Source: Pseudothauera lacus (GTDB taxonomy: Bacteria > Pseudomonadota > Gammaproteobacteria > Burkholderiales > Rhodocyclaceae). Taken from it: a stretch of DNA of 64,000 nt. How positions within the stretch are numbered: the first letter of the stretch is position 1; the number at the start of each line of letters is the position of its first letter. The stretch covers positions 283,362 through 347,361 of the forward strand of contig NZ_PZKC01000003.1 of NCBI RefSeq assembly GCF_003034845.1, read 5' to 3'. The notes below the pieces were generated by a model that saw nothing but the letters and a program-made list of their open reading frames with translations, did not search any database and was not told the origin of the DNA. The translations under genes were made by a program, and so were the position numbers. This document shows, piece after piece, positions 45,616 through 55,636 of this stretch.

Positions 45616-46311
45616 ATGGATACAGACAACCTCGAGCTGCAGAAACGCTCGCGCAGGCGGCTGGTGGGTGCGGCCGCGCTGGCCCTGCTCGCCGCCATCG
45701 TCTTGCCGATGGTAATGGACGAGGAGCCCCTCAGCCCGGTACAGGACATCCAGATCACCATCCCCGAGCGTGACGGCGAACTGTCGCGACCGATCGGCGG
45801 CCGTGCGCCGCAGGCGGCCGAGGCCGAGATCGCGCCCCCGCCGCAGGAAGCCGCGCCCCCAGCTGCCGAGCGTGCTGCCGTGACGCCTGCCGCGCCGCCA
45901 GTGGCGGCCGTTGCGCCCGCCCCCGTCGTCATCACCCCCCCAACGCCTGGCTCGTCACCGCCTGCGCCCCCTGCGCCCGCCGCGGCGCAGGCCCCACGCC
46001 CTGCACAGCCTGCGCCGGCGACCCCGCCGGAAGACGAAAGCGCGCGCGTGCGTGCCATTCTGGAGGGCAGGGTGGCGGCGCCGGTGTCGTCGTCGGGGAG
46101 CTATGTGGTGCAGATTGCCGCCTTCGGCGATCCTGCCAATGCCGAGGCGCTTGCCGCAGATCTGAAGAAGAAGGGTTTTGTCGCCTACACCGAGAAGGCC
46201 GGCAACGTCACCCGCGTCCGCGTCGGTCCTTTCACCGCGCGCGGCGAGGCCGATGCCGCGGCGGGACGCTTGCGCGAACTGGGCCAGAATCCGGTGGTGA
46301 CCGCGCGCTGA
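45616..46311 (+). CDS. dedD: SPOR-domain membrane protein (DedD-like)
   Basis: A 231-residue protein with a short cytoplasmic start and one membrane helix at about 16-33 (RLVGAAALALLAAIVLPMVM). A long Pro/Ala-rich periplasmic linker (about 70-145) leads to a SPOR domain at about 153-231 (YVVQIAAFGDPANAEALAADL, RVRVGPFTARGEAD). SPOR domains bind denuded septal glycan strands, so a role in division is likely. Position between folC and cvpA matches dedD in other genomes. It is 12 bases after folC. Confidence 0.88.
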   Translation: MDTDNLELQKRSRRRLVGAAALALLAAIVLPMVMDEEPLSPVQDIQITIPERDGELSRPIGGRAPQAAEAEIAPPPQEAAPPAAERAAVTPAAPPVAAVAPAPVVITPPTPGSSPPAPPAPAAAQAPRPAQPAPATPPEDESARVRAILEGRVAAPVSSSGSYVVQIAAFGDPANAEALAADLKKKGFVAYTEKAGNVTRVRVGPFTARGEADAAAGRLRELGQNPVVTAR

Positions 46312-46321
46312 GCGGTGGGCG

Positions 46322-46813
46322 ATGACGGTTTTCGATTACGTCTTTCTGGGTGTGCTGGCCCTCTCGGCGGCCATCGGCATGTGGCGTGGGCTGGTCAGCG
46401 AGGTGATGGCACTGGTGGCCTGGATGCTGGCGCTGTTTCTGGCCTGGCAGTATGCCGGCGAGGCCGCTGCGCTGCTCGACGGGGTGATCGTCGAGCCGGC
46501 CTGGCGGCAGGTGGCAGCATTTGCGCTGATCTTCGTGGTGGTGTTGCTGCTCTCCGCGTTGCTGCGCTTTCTGCTCCGTGAGTTGCTGCGTGCCATCGGC
46601 CTGGGGCCGGTGGACCGCTTCTTCGGTGCGATGTTCGGGCTGGTGCGTGGCCTCGCCATCGCATGGGTGGTAGTGTTGCTGGGTGGGCTGGTGGGAATGT
46701 CGCGTGAGCCGTGGTGGGCCAACGCCTTGTTCGCGCCCCCGCTCGAGACGGCGGTGATTGCCGCCAAGCCGTGGCTGCCGGATGCGGTGGCCGACAGAGT
46801 TCGTTTCAGATAG
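46322..46813 (+). CDS. cvpA: CvpA family membrane protein
   Basis: A 163-residue inner-membrane protein with four predicted hydrophobic segments, starting [20 protein letters not shown] and ending in an amphipathic tail. CvpA is named for a colicin V phenotype and affects purF expression and envelope stress in E. coli; its molecular function is still unclear. Conserved [14 protein letters not shown] is visible. It lies 10 bases after dedD and 11 before purF. Confidence 0.92.
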   Translation: MTVFDYVFLGVLALSAAIGMWRGLVSEVMALVAWMLALFLAWQYAGEAAALLDGVIVEPAWRQVAAFALIFVVVLLLSALLRFLLRELLRAIGLGPVDRFFGAMFGLVRGLAIAWVVVLLGGLVGMSREPWWANALFAPPLETAVIAAKPWLPDAVADRVRFR

Positions 46814-46824
46814 GCAGGTCTTCC

Positions 46825-48360
46825 ATGTGCGGAATTCTCGGGGTGGTCGCCACCTCTGCGGTGAATCAGTTGCTCTACGATGGTCTGCAGGTGCTCCAGC
46901 ACCGCGGCCAGGACGCGGCGGGCATCGCCACGTCAGAGGGCGGGCGTTTCCACATGCACAAGGGCTCCGGCCTCGTGCGCGACGTCTTCCGCACCCGCAA
47001 CATGCGCAACCTCACCGGCAACTGGGGCATCGGCCACGTCCGCTATCCCACCGCCGGCTCGGCCTACAACGCTGCCGAGGCGCAACCCTTCTACGTCAAC
47101 TCGCCGTTCGGCCTGCTGCTGGCGCATAACGGCAACCTGACCAACTCGGAAGAGCTCAAGCGCGAGATGTTCCTCGCCGATCTGCGCCACATCAACACCA
47201 ATTCGGATTCCGAGGTGCTGCTCAACGTCCTCGCCCATGAGCTGCAGGCTGCCGCCAATGGTCTCAAGCTCGACGAGGATGCCGTCTTCCGCGCCGTCGC
47301 AGGCGTGCACAAGCGCTGCCGCGGTGCCTACGCTGCGGTGGTGATGATTGCCGGCTACGGCCTGCTGGCCTTCCGCGATCCCTACGGCATCCGTCCGCTG
47401 GTGGTGGGGCGCAACGACACCGCACAGGGCAGCGAATGGATGGTGGCCTCCGAGTCGGTGGCGCTGGACGTACTCGGCTTCAAGCTGCTGCGCGACGTCG
47501 CCCCGGGCGAGGCAGTTCTTGTCGATACCGAGGGCAATTTCAGGAGCCGCCAGTGCGCCGAACGCACCGTGGAGGCGCCGTGCATGTTCGAGTTCGTCTA
47601 TCTGGCCCGCCCCGATTCGATCATCGACGGCGTCTCGGTGTACGAGTCGCGCGTCAAGATGGGCGAATTCCTTGCCGACAAGCTCAAGCGCACCTTGCCG
47701 CATGCGGCGATCGACGTGGTCATCCCGATTCCCGACTCCAGCCGGCCGGCAGCCATGGAGATGGCCCACAGGCTCGGGCTGCCGTACCGCGAGGGCTTCG
47801 TCAAGAACCGCTACATCGGCCGTACCTTCATCATGCCGGGGCAGGCCACGCGGCGCAAATCGGTGCGCCAGAAGCTCAATACCATTCCGCAGGAGTTCCG
47901 CGGCAAGAATGTGCTGCTGGTCGATGATTCCATCGTCCGCGGCACCACCAGCAAGGAGATCGTCAACATGGCCCGCGAGGCCGGTGCGGCGAAGGTGTTC
48001 ATGGCCTCTGCGGCGCCCCCGGTGCGCTATGCCAACGTGTACGGCATCGACATGCCGACGCGCGCCGAACTCATCGCCAGCGACCGCGACGAGGCGCAGA
48101 TCTGCGCCGAAATCGGTGCCGACGGGCTGATCTACCAGGACCTCGCCGACCTGCGTGCGGCGGTGCGGGCGGTGAATCCGTCGATCAACTTCTTCGAAAC
48201 CTCGTGCTTCGACGGTTGCTACGTCACCGGCGACATTACCGCCGAGTACCTCGATGGCGTCGAGAACCAGCGTGGTGAAGAGAAACCCGCGCCTGCCGCG
48301 CACGACGACCACGAGGACGGCCAACTCGACCTCAACCTGGTTTCCGGCAACGACCACTGA
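46825..48360 (+). CDS. purF: Amidophosphoribosyltransferase
   Basis: A 511-residue enzyme for the first step of purine synthesis (PRPP + Gln to phosphoribosylamine). The glutamine amidotransferase nucleophile is Cys2 (MCGILGVV, no propeptide), and the PRPP loop is [18 protein letters not shown]. It is of the E. coli non-cluster type. ATG 46825 is fixed by the need for Cys at position 2. The last 30 residues are polar and variable. Confidence 0.97.
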   Translation: MCGILGVVATSAVNQLLYDGLQVLQHRGQDAAGIATSEGGRFHMHKGSGLVRDVFRTRNMRNLTGNWGIGHVRYPTAGSAYNAAEAQPFYVNSPFGLLLAHNGNLTNSEELKREMFLADLRHINTNSDSEVLLNVLAHELQAAANGLKLDEDAVFRAVAGVHKRCRGAYAAVVMIAGYGLLAFRDPYGIRPLVVGRNDTAQGSEWMVASESVALDVLGFKLLRDVAPGEAVLVDTEGNFRSRQCAERTVEAPCMFEFVYLARPDSIIDGVSVYESRVKMGEFLADKLKRTLPHAAIDVVIPIPDSSRPAAMEMAHRLGLPYREGFVKNRYIGRTFIMPGQATRRKSVRQKLNTIPQEFRGKNVLLVDDSIVRGTTSKEIVNMAREAGAAKVFMASAAPPVRYANVYGIDMPTRAELIASDRDEAQICAEIGADGLIYQDLADLRAAVRAVNPSINFFETSCFDGCYVTGDITAEYLDGVENQRGEEKPAPAAHDDHEDGQLDLNLVSGNDH

Positions 48361-48362
48361 GC

Positions 48363-49538
48363 GTGTCGATGGACGATTTCGACTTCGATACCCTGGGCGT
48401 GCGCGCCGGCATCGAGCGCAGCCAGTTCAACGAGCACAGCGAGGCGCTCTACCTCACCTCCAGCTTCGTCTTCGACAGCGCTGCACAGGCCGCCGCACGC
48501 TTCTCCGGGGAGGAGGCGGGCAACGTCTACGCGCGCTTCAGCAATCCCACCGTCACCGCCATGCAGCAACGCCTGGCGGCGCTGGAGGGCGCACCGGCCT
48601 GCGTCGCCACCGCCTCGGGGATGTCGGCCATCCTCTCGCTGGCGATGGCCACGCTGCAGGCCGGTGACCACATCATCGCCTCGCGCGGGCTGTTCGGTGC
48701 CACCCAGCAGCTCTTCGGCACCATCCTGGCCAAGTTCGGCATCGACACCAGCTTCGTGCCGACCACCGATCTGGCCGCCTATCAAGCTGCGCTGCGCCCG
48801 CGCACCCGTCTGGTGTTCATCGAGACGCCCTCCAATCCGCTCACCGAGGTCGTCGATATCGCCGCGCTCGCCGCCATCGCCCACGACGGCGGCGCCCTGC
48901 TGGCGGTGGACAACTGTTTCTGCACACCGGCCCTGCAGCGCCCGCTGGCCCTGGGCGCCGATGTCGTGGTGCATTCGGCAACCAAGTACCTCGACGGCCA
49001 GGGCAGGGTGCTCGGCGGCGCGGTGGCTGGGCGCGCCGATGTCGTCGACGAGGTGTACAAGTTCCTGCGCACGGCCGGGCCGAGCATCTCACCCTTCAAT
49101 GCCTGGGTGATCCTCAAGGGTCTGGAGACGCTGCGCATCCGCATGGAGGCACAGTCCGCCGGCGCTCTTGCGCTGGCGCGCTGGCTGGAGGCGCAGCCGG
49201 GGGTGTTGCGGGTGCACTACCCGGGGCTGGCTTCCCATCCGCAGCACGGGCTGGCGCTGCGCCAGCAGAAGTGCGGCGGGGCGATCCTCAGCTTCGAGGT
49301 CGACGGCGGGCGCGAGCGTGCGTGGCGGGTGGTCGACGCCACCCGCATGATCTCCATCACCGCCAACCTTGGTGACACCAAGACCACCATCACCCATCCG
49401 GCGTCCACCACCCATGGCCGCATCAGCCCCGAGGCGCGCGCTGCCGCCGGCATCGGCGAAGGCTTGCTGCGCATCGCGGTGGGTCTTGAAGCGGTGGATG
49501 ACCTGAAGGCCGACCTGGCGCGCGGGCTGGCCGCCTGA
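48363..49538 (+). CDS. metZ: O-succinylhomoserine sulfhydrylase
   Basis: A 391-residue PLP enzyme of the Cys/Met metabolism family, making homocysteine directly from O-succinylhomoserine and sulfide. The PLP lysine is in VHSATKYLDGQGRVLGGA, with SGMSAILSLAMATLQAGD earlier and THPASTTHGRISPEARAAAGI near the end. Start is GTG 48363 or ATG 48369, directly after purF; purF-metZ adjacency is common in betaproteobacteria and Pseudomonas. Discrimination from cystathionine gamma-synthase rests mainly on this context. Confidence 0.92.
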   Translation: MSMDDFDFDTLGVRAGIERSQFNEHSEALYLTSSFVFDSAAQAAARFSGEEAGNVYARFSNPTVTAMQQRLAALEGAPACVATASGMSAILSLAMATLQAGDHIIASRGLFGATQQLFGTILAKFGIDTSFVPTTDLAAYQAALRPRTRLVFIETPSNPLTEVVDIAALAAIAHDGGALLAVDNCFCTPALQRPLALGADVVVHSATKYLDGQGRVLGGAVAGRADVVDEVYKFLRTAGPSISPFNAWVILKGLETLRIRMEAQSAGALALARWLEAQPGVLRVHYPGLASHPQHGLALRQQKCGGAILSFEVDGGRERAWRVVDATRMISITANLGDTKTTITHPASTTHGRISPEARAAAGIGEGLLRIAVGLEAVDDLKADLARGLAA

Positions 49539-49574
49539 GGGCAGCGCCGGGCTTTCCGGGCTGCGCGCCCGGCG

Positions 49575-50345
49575 TCATGCGCCGGGACGGGAGATGGCGG
49601 GCAGATCGCTCTCGGTGAGGAAGTCCCTGCCGTCGAAGGCAAGGTAGCGCGCCTGTCCGTGCCAGTCGGCAAGCACCCGGCGCTCGCACAGGCGACCGTC
49701 GACCAGGTGTTCGTGACGGGCGGGGCGGTGAGTGTGGCCGTGTATCAGGGTGGGGTAGTCATGGCTGCGCAGCAAGGCTTCGACGGCGCTGCGGCTGACG
49801 TCCATGATGCTCATCGTCTTTTCCTTCTTGCCGGCCTCGCTGCGCCGCCGCAGGTCTTCGATGAAGGCCTTGCGCTCGGCCAGCGGACGGGCCAGGAAGG
49901 CAGCCTGCCAGGCGGGATCGCGGACCTGGCGGCGATAGGTCTGGTAGGCCAGATCGTCGGTACACAGCGCATCGCCGTGACTGAGCAAGACCCGGCGCCC
50001 GCCGAGGACGATGGGATGAGGGTCTTCGATCAGTGCCATGCCGGCCTGCGCAGCAAAGGCGGCGCCGAGGAGGAAATCGCGGTTGCCGGCCATGAAGTAC
50101 ACCCGCGTGCCGCTTGTGGCGAGCGCTCGCAGGGCAGCGGCGAGCTCGCGGTTGAGCGGGCTGGCGGCATCGTCGTCGCCTGCCCAGTACTCGAAGAGGT
50201 CGCCGAGGATGTACAGCGCGGGAACGCCGCGCGCCACGCCGCCGAGGAAGTCGAGCAGCGCGGCGGTGGTCTGCGGACGTTCCTCGGCCAGGTGCAGGTC
50301 GGAGATGAACAGGGCCTGCAGCGGGCCGGGGGCGTCCGCCGGCAT
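49575..50345 (-). CDS. lpxH: UDP-2,3-diacylglucosamine diphosphatase LpxH
   Basis: A 256-residue Mn-dependent calcineurin-like phosphoesterase of lipid A synthesis, cleaving UDP-diacylglucosamine to lipid X. Metal motifs appear in order: FISDLHLAEERP, GDLFEYWAGDD, GNRDFLLG, SHGDALCTDD, HGHTHRPARH. The start ATG at 50345 overlaps the stop of ppiB by one base. It converges with metZ; the 36-base gap holds a small GC-rich hairpin. Confidence 0.95.
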   Translation of the reverse strand: MPADAPGPLQALFISDLHLAEERPQTTAALLDFLGGVARGVPALYILGDLFEYWAGDDDAASPLNRELAAALRALATSGTRVYFMAGNRDFLLGAAFAAQAGMALIEDPHPIVLGGRRVLLSHGDALCTDDLAYQTYRRQVRDPAWQAAFLARPLAERKAFIEDLRRRSEAGKKEKTMSIMDVSRSAVEALLRSHDYPTLIHGHTHRPARHEHLVDGRLCERRVLADWHGQARYLAFDGRDFLTESDLPAISRPGA

Positions 50346-50839
50346 CAGACCAGTTCGGCGCGCTCGATGATGACGTCGTCGACCGGGACGTCCTGGTGGA
50401 AGCCCTTCGAGCCGGTCTTCACGCTGCGGATCTGGTCGACCACTTCCATGCCCTCGCTGACGCGGCCGAACACGCAGTAGCCCCAGCCCTGCAGGTCGGG
50501 CGAACGGTAGTTGAGGAAGTCGTTGTCGGCGACGTTGATGAAGAACTGCGCGGTGGCCGAATGCGGGGCCTGGGTGCGCGCCATGGCAATGGTGCCGCGT
50601 TCGTTCTTGAGGCCGTTGTCGGCTTCGTTCTTGATCGCCTCGCCGGTGTCCTTCTGCTTCATGCCGGGCTCGAAGCCGCCGCCCTGGATCATGAAGCCGT
50701 CGATGACGCGGTGGAAGACAGTGTTGTCGTAATGCCCGGCCTTGACGTAGGCGAGGAAATTCTCGACCGTCACGGGGGCCTTCTCGGCGTCCAGTTCGAG
50801 GGTGATGACACCGAGGGAGGTGTGCAGCTTGACTGCCAT
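50345..50839 (-). CDS. ppiB: Peptidyl-prolyl cis-trans isomerase, cytoplasmic cyclophilin
   Basis: A 164-residue cyclophilin without a signal peptide. Catalytic-site motifs are [13 protein letters not shown] and [16 protein letters not shown]. It begins [17 protein letters not shown], the PpiB pattern. ppiB-lpxH adjacency is widespread. The next gene upstream is its exported paralogue. Confidence 0.95.
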   Translation of the reverse strand: MAVKLHTSLGVITLELDAEKAPVTVENFLAYVKAGHYDNTVFHRVIDGFMIQGGGFEPGMKQKDTGEAIKNEADNGLKNERGTIAMARTQAPHSATAQFFINVADNDFLNYRSPDLQGWGYCVFGRVSEGMEVVDQIRSVKTGSKGFHQDVPVDDVIIERAELV

Positions 50840-50909
50840 GAGGGTGTTCTCCGGTTGGGGCGCGAATGCGCGGTGGCCCGCGACCCCGGGTGGGGTGCGG
50901 CGGGCGCGG

Positions 50910-51485
50910 TTACTGGGCCGCCGTGGGGGCGGCGTCGATGAGGGTCACCCGCTCGATGACGATGTGCTCGGCGGGGACGTTCTGGTGGAAGCCGAGGTTG
51001 CGTACCCGGCTCTTGCCGATGCGCTGCACGACGTCGAAACCGGCGGTGACCTTGCCGAACACCGCGTAGCCCCAGCCATCCGGCGAGGGGTAGTCGAGGC
51101 CGGCGTTGTCCACCAGGTTGATGAAGAACTGTGCGGTGGCCGAATGTGGAGCCTGGGTGCGCGCCATGGCGATGGTGCCGGCACGGTTCCGGAGGCCGTT
51201 GCGGGCCTCGTTCTCCACCGGCGCGCGGGTGGTCTTCTGCTGCATGCCGGCGTCGAAGCCGCCGCCCTGGATCATGAAGCCGTCGATGACGCGGTGGAAC
51301 ACCGTGCCTTCGTAGTGGCCGCTGCGCACGTACTCAAGGAAGTTGGCCACCGATTTGGGGGCCTTCTCGGCGTCCAGTTCGATGGTGATGGTCCCGGCGC
51401 TGGTGTGCATCTCGACCACCGGATTGGCGGCGCTGGCGGTGCCGAAGGTGAGACTGAGGGCGAGGAGGGCGAGGAGTTTCTTCAT
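50910..51485 (-). CDS. ppiA: Peptidyl-prolyl cis-trans isomerase, periplasmic cyclophilin
   Basis: A 191-residue cyclophilin with a signal peptide ([19 protein letters not shown], cleavage after about residue 19). The catalytic region [16 protein letters not shown] and [16 protein letters not shown] is almost the same as in the downstream cytoplasmic copy, so the pair arose by duplication plus gain of an export signal. The open frame extends upstream, but the signal peptide fixes ATG 51485. It lies 70 bases before ppiB. Confidence 0.92.
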   Translation of the reverse strand: MKKLLALLALSLTFGTASAANPVVEMHTSAGTITIELDAEKAPKSVANFLEYVRSGHYEGTVFHRVIDGFMIQGGGFDAGMQQKTTRAPVENEARNGLRNRAGTIAMARTQAPHSATAQFFINLVDNAGLDYPSPDGWGYAVFGKVTAGFDVVQRIGKSRVRNLGFHQNVPAEHIVIERVTLIDAAPTAAQ

Positions 51486-51514
51486 CGGTTCTGCCTGAGG
51501 TTGGAGGACAGGGT

Positions 51515-52750
51515 TCAGCCACGGCCTTCGTAGACGATCATCCAGCGGCCGTTCTCGTGCGTCCAGTACTGGCGCTTGCGCATGCGGTCGGAGAGGCCGT
51601 CGGAGCGGTAGTCCTGCTCGAAAGTGACCTCGACGAGGGTGCTTTCCGAGGGGTTGCGGAACATGCTGACGTTGCGCACTTCGACCTTGATCCACTCGCG
51701 GGCATTGGCGACGCGGCGCTTTTGCTGCACCCAGCCAGCGTAATCCTGGCGGTCGCTGCGGAACTCGGTGGAGTAGTGCGAGAGGTAGCGCTCGACATCG
51801 AGGCTCTCCCAGTCGCGGCGCCAGTTCTCGATGGCTTCGTTGAGGGCGCTGCGCTCGGCCTGCCAGTCGTCGAGCGACAGCCACTCGATGTCGTTGCTGA
51901 TGATCACCGGGGTGAGGCCGGGCTGCACGTAGCTCGACAGGCTGGTGAAGTCCTGATTGGCGAGTACCACGCACCCCTCCGAGGAGCGTGGCGGGCGGGC
52001 ATAGGTGTCGCTGGGCGAGCCGTGCAGCCAGATGCCGTAACCGGTGCGGCCCTGGCGGCGGTCCCAGGCGTTGGGGTAGTTGAGCGGGAAGGCGCCGCTG
52101 CCGTAGAGGTCGGGCAGGCGTGCGGCCTCGATGTGCGAGGTGACGTGGTAGACCCCCAGCGGAGTCTTGTTGTCACCCTCGAACTGCTTGCCGGCGCCGG
52201 CCTTGCCCTGGCTGACGTAGTAGTCGGCGACGAAGCGCGGTTTGCCGCCTTCGTTTCGGTATACGTAGAGGCGTGCGCGGCGGGTGTCGACCACGACTGC
52301 ATGCTCCTGGTCGGGGGCCATCTGCAGCAGGTAGCGCGGCACGTAATTCTCCACGCTGGGGCGGTCGCGATAGGCCTGCAGGCGGGCGATGGCTTCCTCG
52401 CGCAGGTCCTGCAACTGCTCGGCGGTGCCGTTGGCGTTGCCGAAGGTGGCCAAGGGGCGCGCGCGGGCGAGCAGCAGGTCGCCGCGGATGAGGTGGGCGA
52501 GGCGGAAGTTGGGGTAAGCGCCGAGCAGGGTCTCGGTGCGCGCCAGCGCGGCGTCGAGGCGATTGGCCTCGATGTCGCCGAAAATCTGTTGCAGCGCTGC
52601 TTCCGGCCCGCCGTCGGAGATGCGCAGGTGATCGTCGGCAGCATAGGTGGCGGTGCCCAGCGCCAGGGTCGCTCCCAGGGCACAGGCGCGCAGCACGGCT
52701 GCGGCACGGGAAGTTGTCAGGGCAGGGCGGCGCAGGCCGTGGTCAGGCAT
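51515..52750 (-). CDS. Exported L,D-transpeptidase with C-terminal NTF2-like domain
   Basis: A 411-residue periplasmic protein. The signal peptide runs to about residue 36. A helical region (about 40-145) precedes the YkuD domain at about 148-285, with His243 (GIWLHGSP) and catalytic Cys260 (RSSEGCVV). A C-terminal region at about 300-411 looks NTF2-like (ENWRRDWESLDVERYLSHYS, ENGRWMIVYEGRG). YkuD enzymes make 3-3 or lipoprotein cross-links in peptidoglycan. GGAGG eight bases before ATG 52750 decides the start. The upstream gene ends five bases before it, and both carry a similar C-terminal domain. Confidence 0.85.
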   Translation of the reverse strand: MPDHGLRRPALTTSRAAAVLRACALGATLALGTATYAADDHLRISDGGPEAALQQIFGDIEANRLDAALARTETLLGAYPNFRLAHLIRGDLLLARARPLATFGNANGTAEQLQDLREEAIARLQAYRDRPSVENYVPRYLLQMAPDQEHAVVVDTRRARLYVYRNEGGKPRFVADYYVSQGKAGAGKQFEGDNKTPLGVYHVTSHIEAARLPDLYGSGAFPLNYPNAWDRRQGRTGYGIWLHGSPSDTYARPPRSSEGCVVLANQDFTSLSSYVQPGLTPVIISNDIEWLSLDDWQAERSALNEAIENWRRDWESLDVERYLSHYSTEFRSDRQDYAGWVQQKRRVANAREWIKVEVRNVSMFRNPSESTLVEVTFEQDYRSDGLSDRMRKRQYWTHENGRWMIVYEGRG

Positions 52751-52755
52751 ACGGA

Positions 52756-54000
52756 TCATCCTCCGACACGTTCGCTGACAATGCGCCAGTGCTGGCCACG
52801 GCGCACCAGTTCGAGGGTCTTGGTGGTGTTGGAATTGAAATTGGCGGAGCGGTAGCGCTGCAGGAAGCGCACCGTGGCGCGCTCCCCTTCGATGCTGACG
52901 CGCGGGTTGTCGACGCCGACGCTGATCTCGCCGCGCTTGCCGAGGCGTTCCCTGCGTTCGTTTTCCCAGACCGTCCGGCTGCGCCCGCGCGGGGTCTGGA
53001 AATCCCTGTCGTAGTAGGCCAGATAGGCCTTCACGTCCTTTGCCGACCAGGCTTCGGCCCAACTCATTACGGCGTCCAGGGCGGCGGCTTCGAGTGCGCT
53101 GGTGTCGGCGCTCGCCGGGGGCTGGGGGGGCGCCGGGGTTGGCGTTGCGGCGGGTACAGGGGCTGCCTGGGCGGGAGCGCTCTGCGCGGGGGCGCTGACC
53201 GGTGCTTGCGCTTGTGCTGTTGCTGCCGGTACTGCCGGTGCTGCTGGGGAAGCGGGAGGCTGTGCAGCGGCGGGTGGCGTCGGGCGCGGCGCTTGCGCTG
53301 CTGCCGCGGGGGCTGCGGGCGCAGTGGCGGCGCTGGCCGGCGGTGGCATTGCGGCCGCACTCGTCGTGCTGGCGGCCGGCGGTCGGGCAGCCGGCGCAGC
53401 CGCCGGCGCGGGGCGGGCGGCAGGCGTGCTCACCGGTGCCGCACTGGCAACCACCAGCGGTGCGCTGGGGGCCGGGCCGAGCTCGCGGATCAGCGCCAGC
53501 GGTGGCTGGGTAGTGGCGGCGCGGCGCGGCGCGGCGCGGCCGTTGTCGAGGGCCAGCGCACGTTCGTAGGCCTCATTGGCGAGCTGGGCATAGAGGTCGC
53601 CGAGATTGCTGTGTGCGGTGGCGTAGCTCGGGTGGGTGCGGATAGCGCGTTCGAGGGCATCGCGGGCCTTGTCGTAGTCGCGCTGGCCGGCGTACAGCAC
53701 GGCGAGGTTGTTGTACGGCTCGGGGAGGTTCGGGTAGTCCTCGGTGAGCTTGCGGAACACCGCAATGGCGTCGTTCGGGCGCTTCAGTTCGGCGAGTGCG
53801 ACACCTTGCAGGAAGCGCGCTTCGGCATTGCGCGGATTGGCGGCGACGAAACGCTCGACGCTGCTCAGCGCGCGGGCGGCCTGCCCTTGCTGCAGCAGGC
53901 TGCGGACGTCGCGCAGGGGGTCGGCGGCATGGATGGCCGGAGTGCTCAGGGCGAGTGCCAGGGCAAGTGCGCCCAAGGCGACAGAGGGACGGATTTTCAT
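52756..54000 (-). CDS. Exported TPR protein with C-terminal NTF2-like domain
   Basis: A 414-residue protein with a signal peptide (cleavage near residue 25, after IHA), then three to four TPR repeats at about 30-150 (ARALSSVERFVAANPRNAEA, PEPYNNLAVLYAGQRDYDKA). A low-complexity Ala/Pro linker covers about 185-300. A C-terminal NTF2-like domain (about 305-414) contains WAEAWSAKDVKAYLAYYD and GQHWRIVSERVGG. That last domain is similar in pattern to the one in the L,D-transpeptidase encoded next. ATG 54000 is used; the open frame extends 27 codons upstream without a good start. Role unknown; envelope or peptidoglycan function is inferred from the partner. Confidence 0.82.
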   Translation of the reverse strand: MKIRPSVALGALALALALSTPAIHAADPLRDVRSLLQQGQAARALSSVERFVAANPRNAEARFLQGVALAELKRPNDAIAVFRKLTEDYPNLPEPYNNLAVLYAGQRDYDKARDALERAIRTHPSYATAHSNLGDLYAQLANEAYERALALDNGRAAPRRAATTQPPLALIRELGPAPSAPLVVASAAPVSTPAARPAPAAAPAARPPAASTTSAAAMPPPASAATAPAAPAAAAQAPRPTPPAAAQPPASPAAPAVPAATAQAQAPVSAPAQSAPAQAAPVPAATPTPAPPQPPASADTSALEAAALDAVMSWAEAWSAKDVKAYLAYYDRDFQTPRGRSRTVWENERRERLGKRGEISVGVDNPRVSIEGERATVRFLQRYRSANFNSNTTKTLELVRRGQHWRIVSERVGG

Positions 54001-54205
54001 GTACGATAATGCGTTGATTTTCGAGGGATGTCCCTGCAGTTCAGCAGGCGATTCTACCAAACATCCCGGCTTTTCCCACAATCGGGTGGCGCGCGGGCGC
54101 CACGCGGCGTTTTCCCGGGCGGGTGCTTTTCGAGCCCGCTTTTTTGCGCTTTGTTCCCCGGGCGTGCCCAGGCGTCGTTAGAAGGACAGATTCGGACCTT
54201 TTTTC

Positions 54206-55588
54206 ATGCTCAACATCCACAATACCCTCAGCCGCAGCAAGGAAGTCTTCACCCCCATCGAACCCGGCAAGGTCCGCATGTACGTGTGCGGGATGACGGT
54301 GTACGACTACTGCCACCTTGGGCATGCGCGGGTGATGGTGGTGTTCGACATGGTGGCGCGCTGGCTGCGTGCGAGCGGCTACGAGGTGATCTATGTGCGC
54401 AACATCACCGATATCGACGACAAGATCATCCGGCGTGCGGGTGAGAACGGCGAGAGCATCCGCAGCCTCACCGACCGCTTCATCGCTGCCATGCACGAGG
54501 ACGCCGATGCCCTCGGCGTGCTGCGTCCCGACCACGAGCCGCGTGCCACCGAATACGTCGCGCAGATGCAGCAGATCATCGACAAGCTGCAGGCCAATGG
54601 CCTGGCCTACGTCGCCGCCAACCGCGACGTGTGCTATTCGGTGCGCAAGTTCAAGGGCTATGGCCGCCTCTCCGGCAAGTCGCTGGACGAGCTGCGCGCC
54701 GGCGAGCGCGTCGATGTCGCCGCCGACAAGCAGGATCCGCTCGACTTCGTGCTGTGGAAGCATGCGCGCGAGGACGAGCCCGACGAGGTGAAGTGGGATT
54801 CGCCCTGGGGTTGCGGCCGTCCGGGCTGGCACATCGAATGCTCGGCGATGAGTTCGCAGTTGCTCGGCGACCATTTCGACATCCACGGCGGCGGCCAGGA
54901 TCTGCAGTTCCCTCATCACGAGAACGAGATCGCCCAGTCGGAGGGTGCGCACGGTCATGCCTTCGTCAATTACTGGATGCACAACGGCTTCGTGCGTGTC
55001 GACGACGAGAAGATGTCGAAATCGCTGGGCAACTTCTTCACCATCCGCGACGTGCTCAAGCAGTACGACCCCGAGGTGGTGCGCTTCTTCATCCTGCGCG
55101 CGCATTACCGCAGCCCGCTGAACTACTCCGACGCCCACCTGGAGGATGCGCGCAGCGCCCTGACGCGGCTGTATACCGCCCTGAAGAACGTGCCGCCGGC
55201 AGCCGGCGGCGTGCCCGACTGGGAGGAGCCGCATGCGCAGCGCTTCCGTGCGGCGATGAATGACGACTTCAATACCGCCGAGGCGGTGGCGGTGCTCTTC
55301 GAACTGGCCAACGAGGTCAACCGCGGTGCCGATGCGGGCTTGTCCGCCCAGTTGCAGGCGCTGGCCGCTGTGCTCGGCCTGCTCGGCCGTGAGCCGCAGG
55401 CCTTCCTGCAGGGCGGCAGCGCTGCGGCGGACGGCGACCTTGCAGGGATAGAGGCGCAGATTGCGGCGCGCATCGCGGCCAAGAAGGCGAAGAACTACGC
55501 CGAGGCCGACCGCATCCGTGCCGACCTGCTGGCCCGTGGCATCGTGCTGGAGGATTCCGCCCATGGTACGACCTGGCGGCGCGCCTGA
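54206..55588 (+). CDS. cysS: Cysteinyl-tRNA synthetase
   Basis: A 460-residue class I synthetase. The HIGH-type motif is [16 protein letters not shown] and the KMSKS motif is [12 protein letters not shown]. The zinc ligands and Cys-binding region are near MYVCGMTV and GWHIECSAM. The length is typical. About 205 bases separate it from the divergent TPR gene; this gap includes a stretch (54118-54150) with a CGGGCG/CGCCCG-type repeat but no clear gene. Confidence 0.96.
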   Translation: MLNIHNTLSRSKEVFTPIEPGKVRMYVCGMTVYDYCHLGHARVMVVFDMVARWLRASGYEVIYVRNITDIDDKIIRRAGENGESIRSLTDRFIAAMHEDADALGVLRPDHEPRATEYVAQMQQIIDKLQANGLAYVAANRDVCYSVRKFKGYGRLSGKSLDELRAGERVDVAADKQDPLDFVLWKHAREDEPDEVKWDSPWGCGRPGWHIECSAMSSQLLGDHFDIHGGGQDLQFPHHENEIAQSEGAHGHAFVNYWMHNGFVRVDDEKMSKSLGNFFTIRDVLKQYDPEVVRFFILRAHYRSPLNYSDAHLEDARSALTRLYTALKNVPPAAGGVPDWEEPHAQRFRAAMNDDFNTAEAVAVLFELANEVNRGADAGLSAQLQALAAVLGLLGREPQAFLQGGSAAADGDLAGIEAQIAARIAAKKAKNYAEADRIRADLLARGIVLEDSAHGTTWRRA

Positions 55589-55598
55589 GGGGCGTTCC

Positions 55599-55624
55599 GC
55601 GGGCAGCGAAGTGGGGCTGCCCGC
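55599..55624. terminator. Hairpin between convergent cysS and the binding-protein gene
   Basis: GCGGGCAGC at 55599-55607 and GCTGCCCGC at 55616-55624 form a perfect 9-bp stem with an eight-base loop. There is no T-tract on either strand, so it may slow polymerase or protect 3' ends rather than terminate alone. Confidence 0.45.
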
Positions 55625-55636
55625 AGTGCCGCGGCC

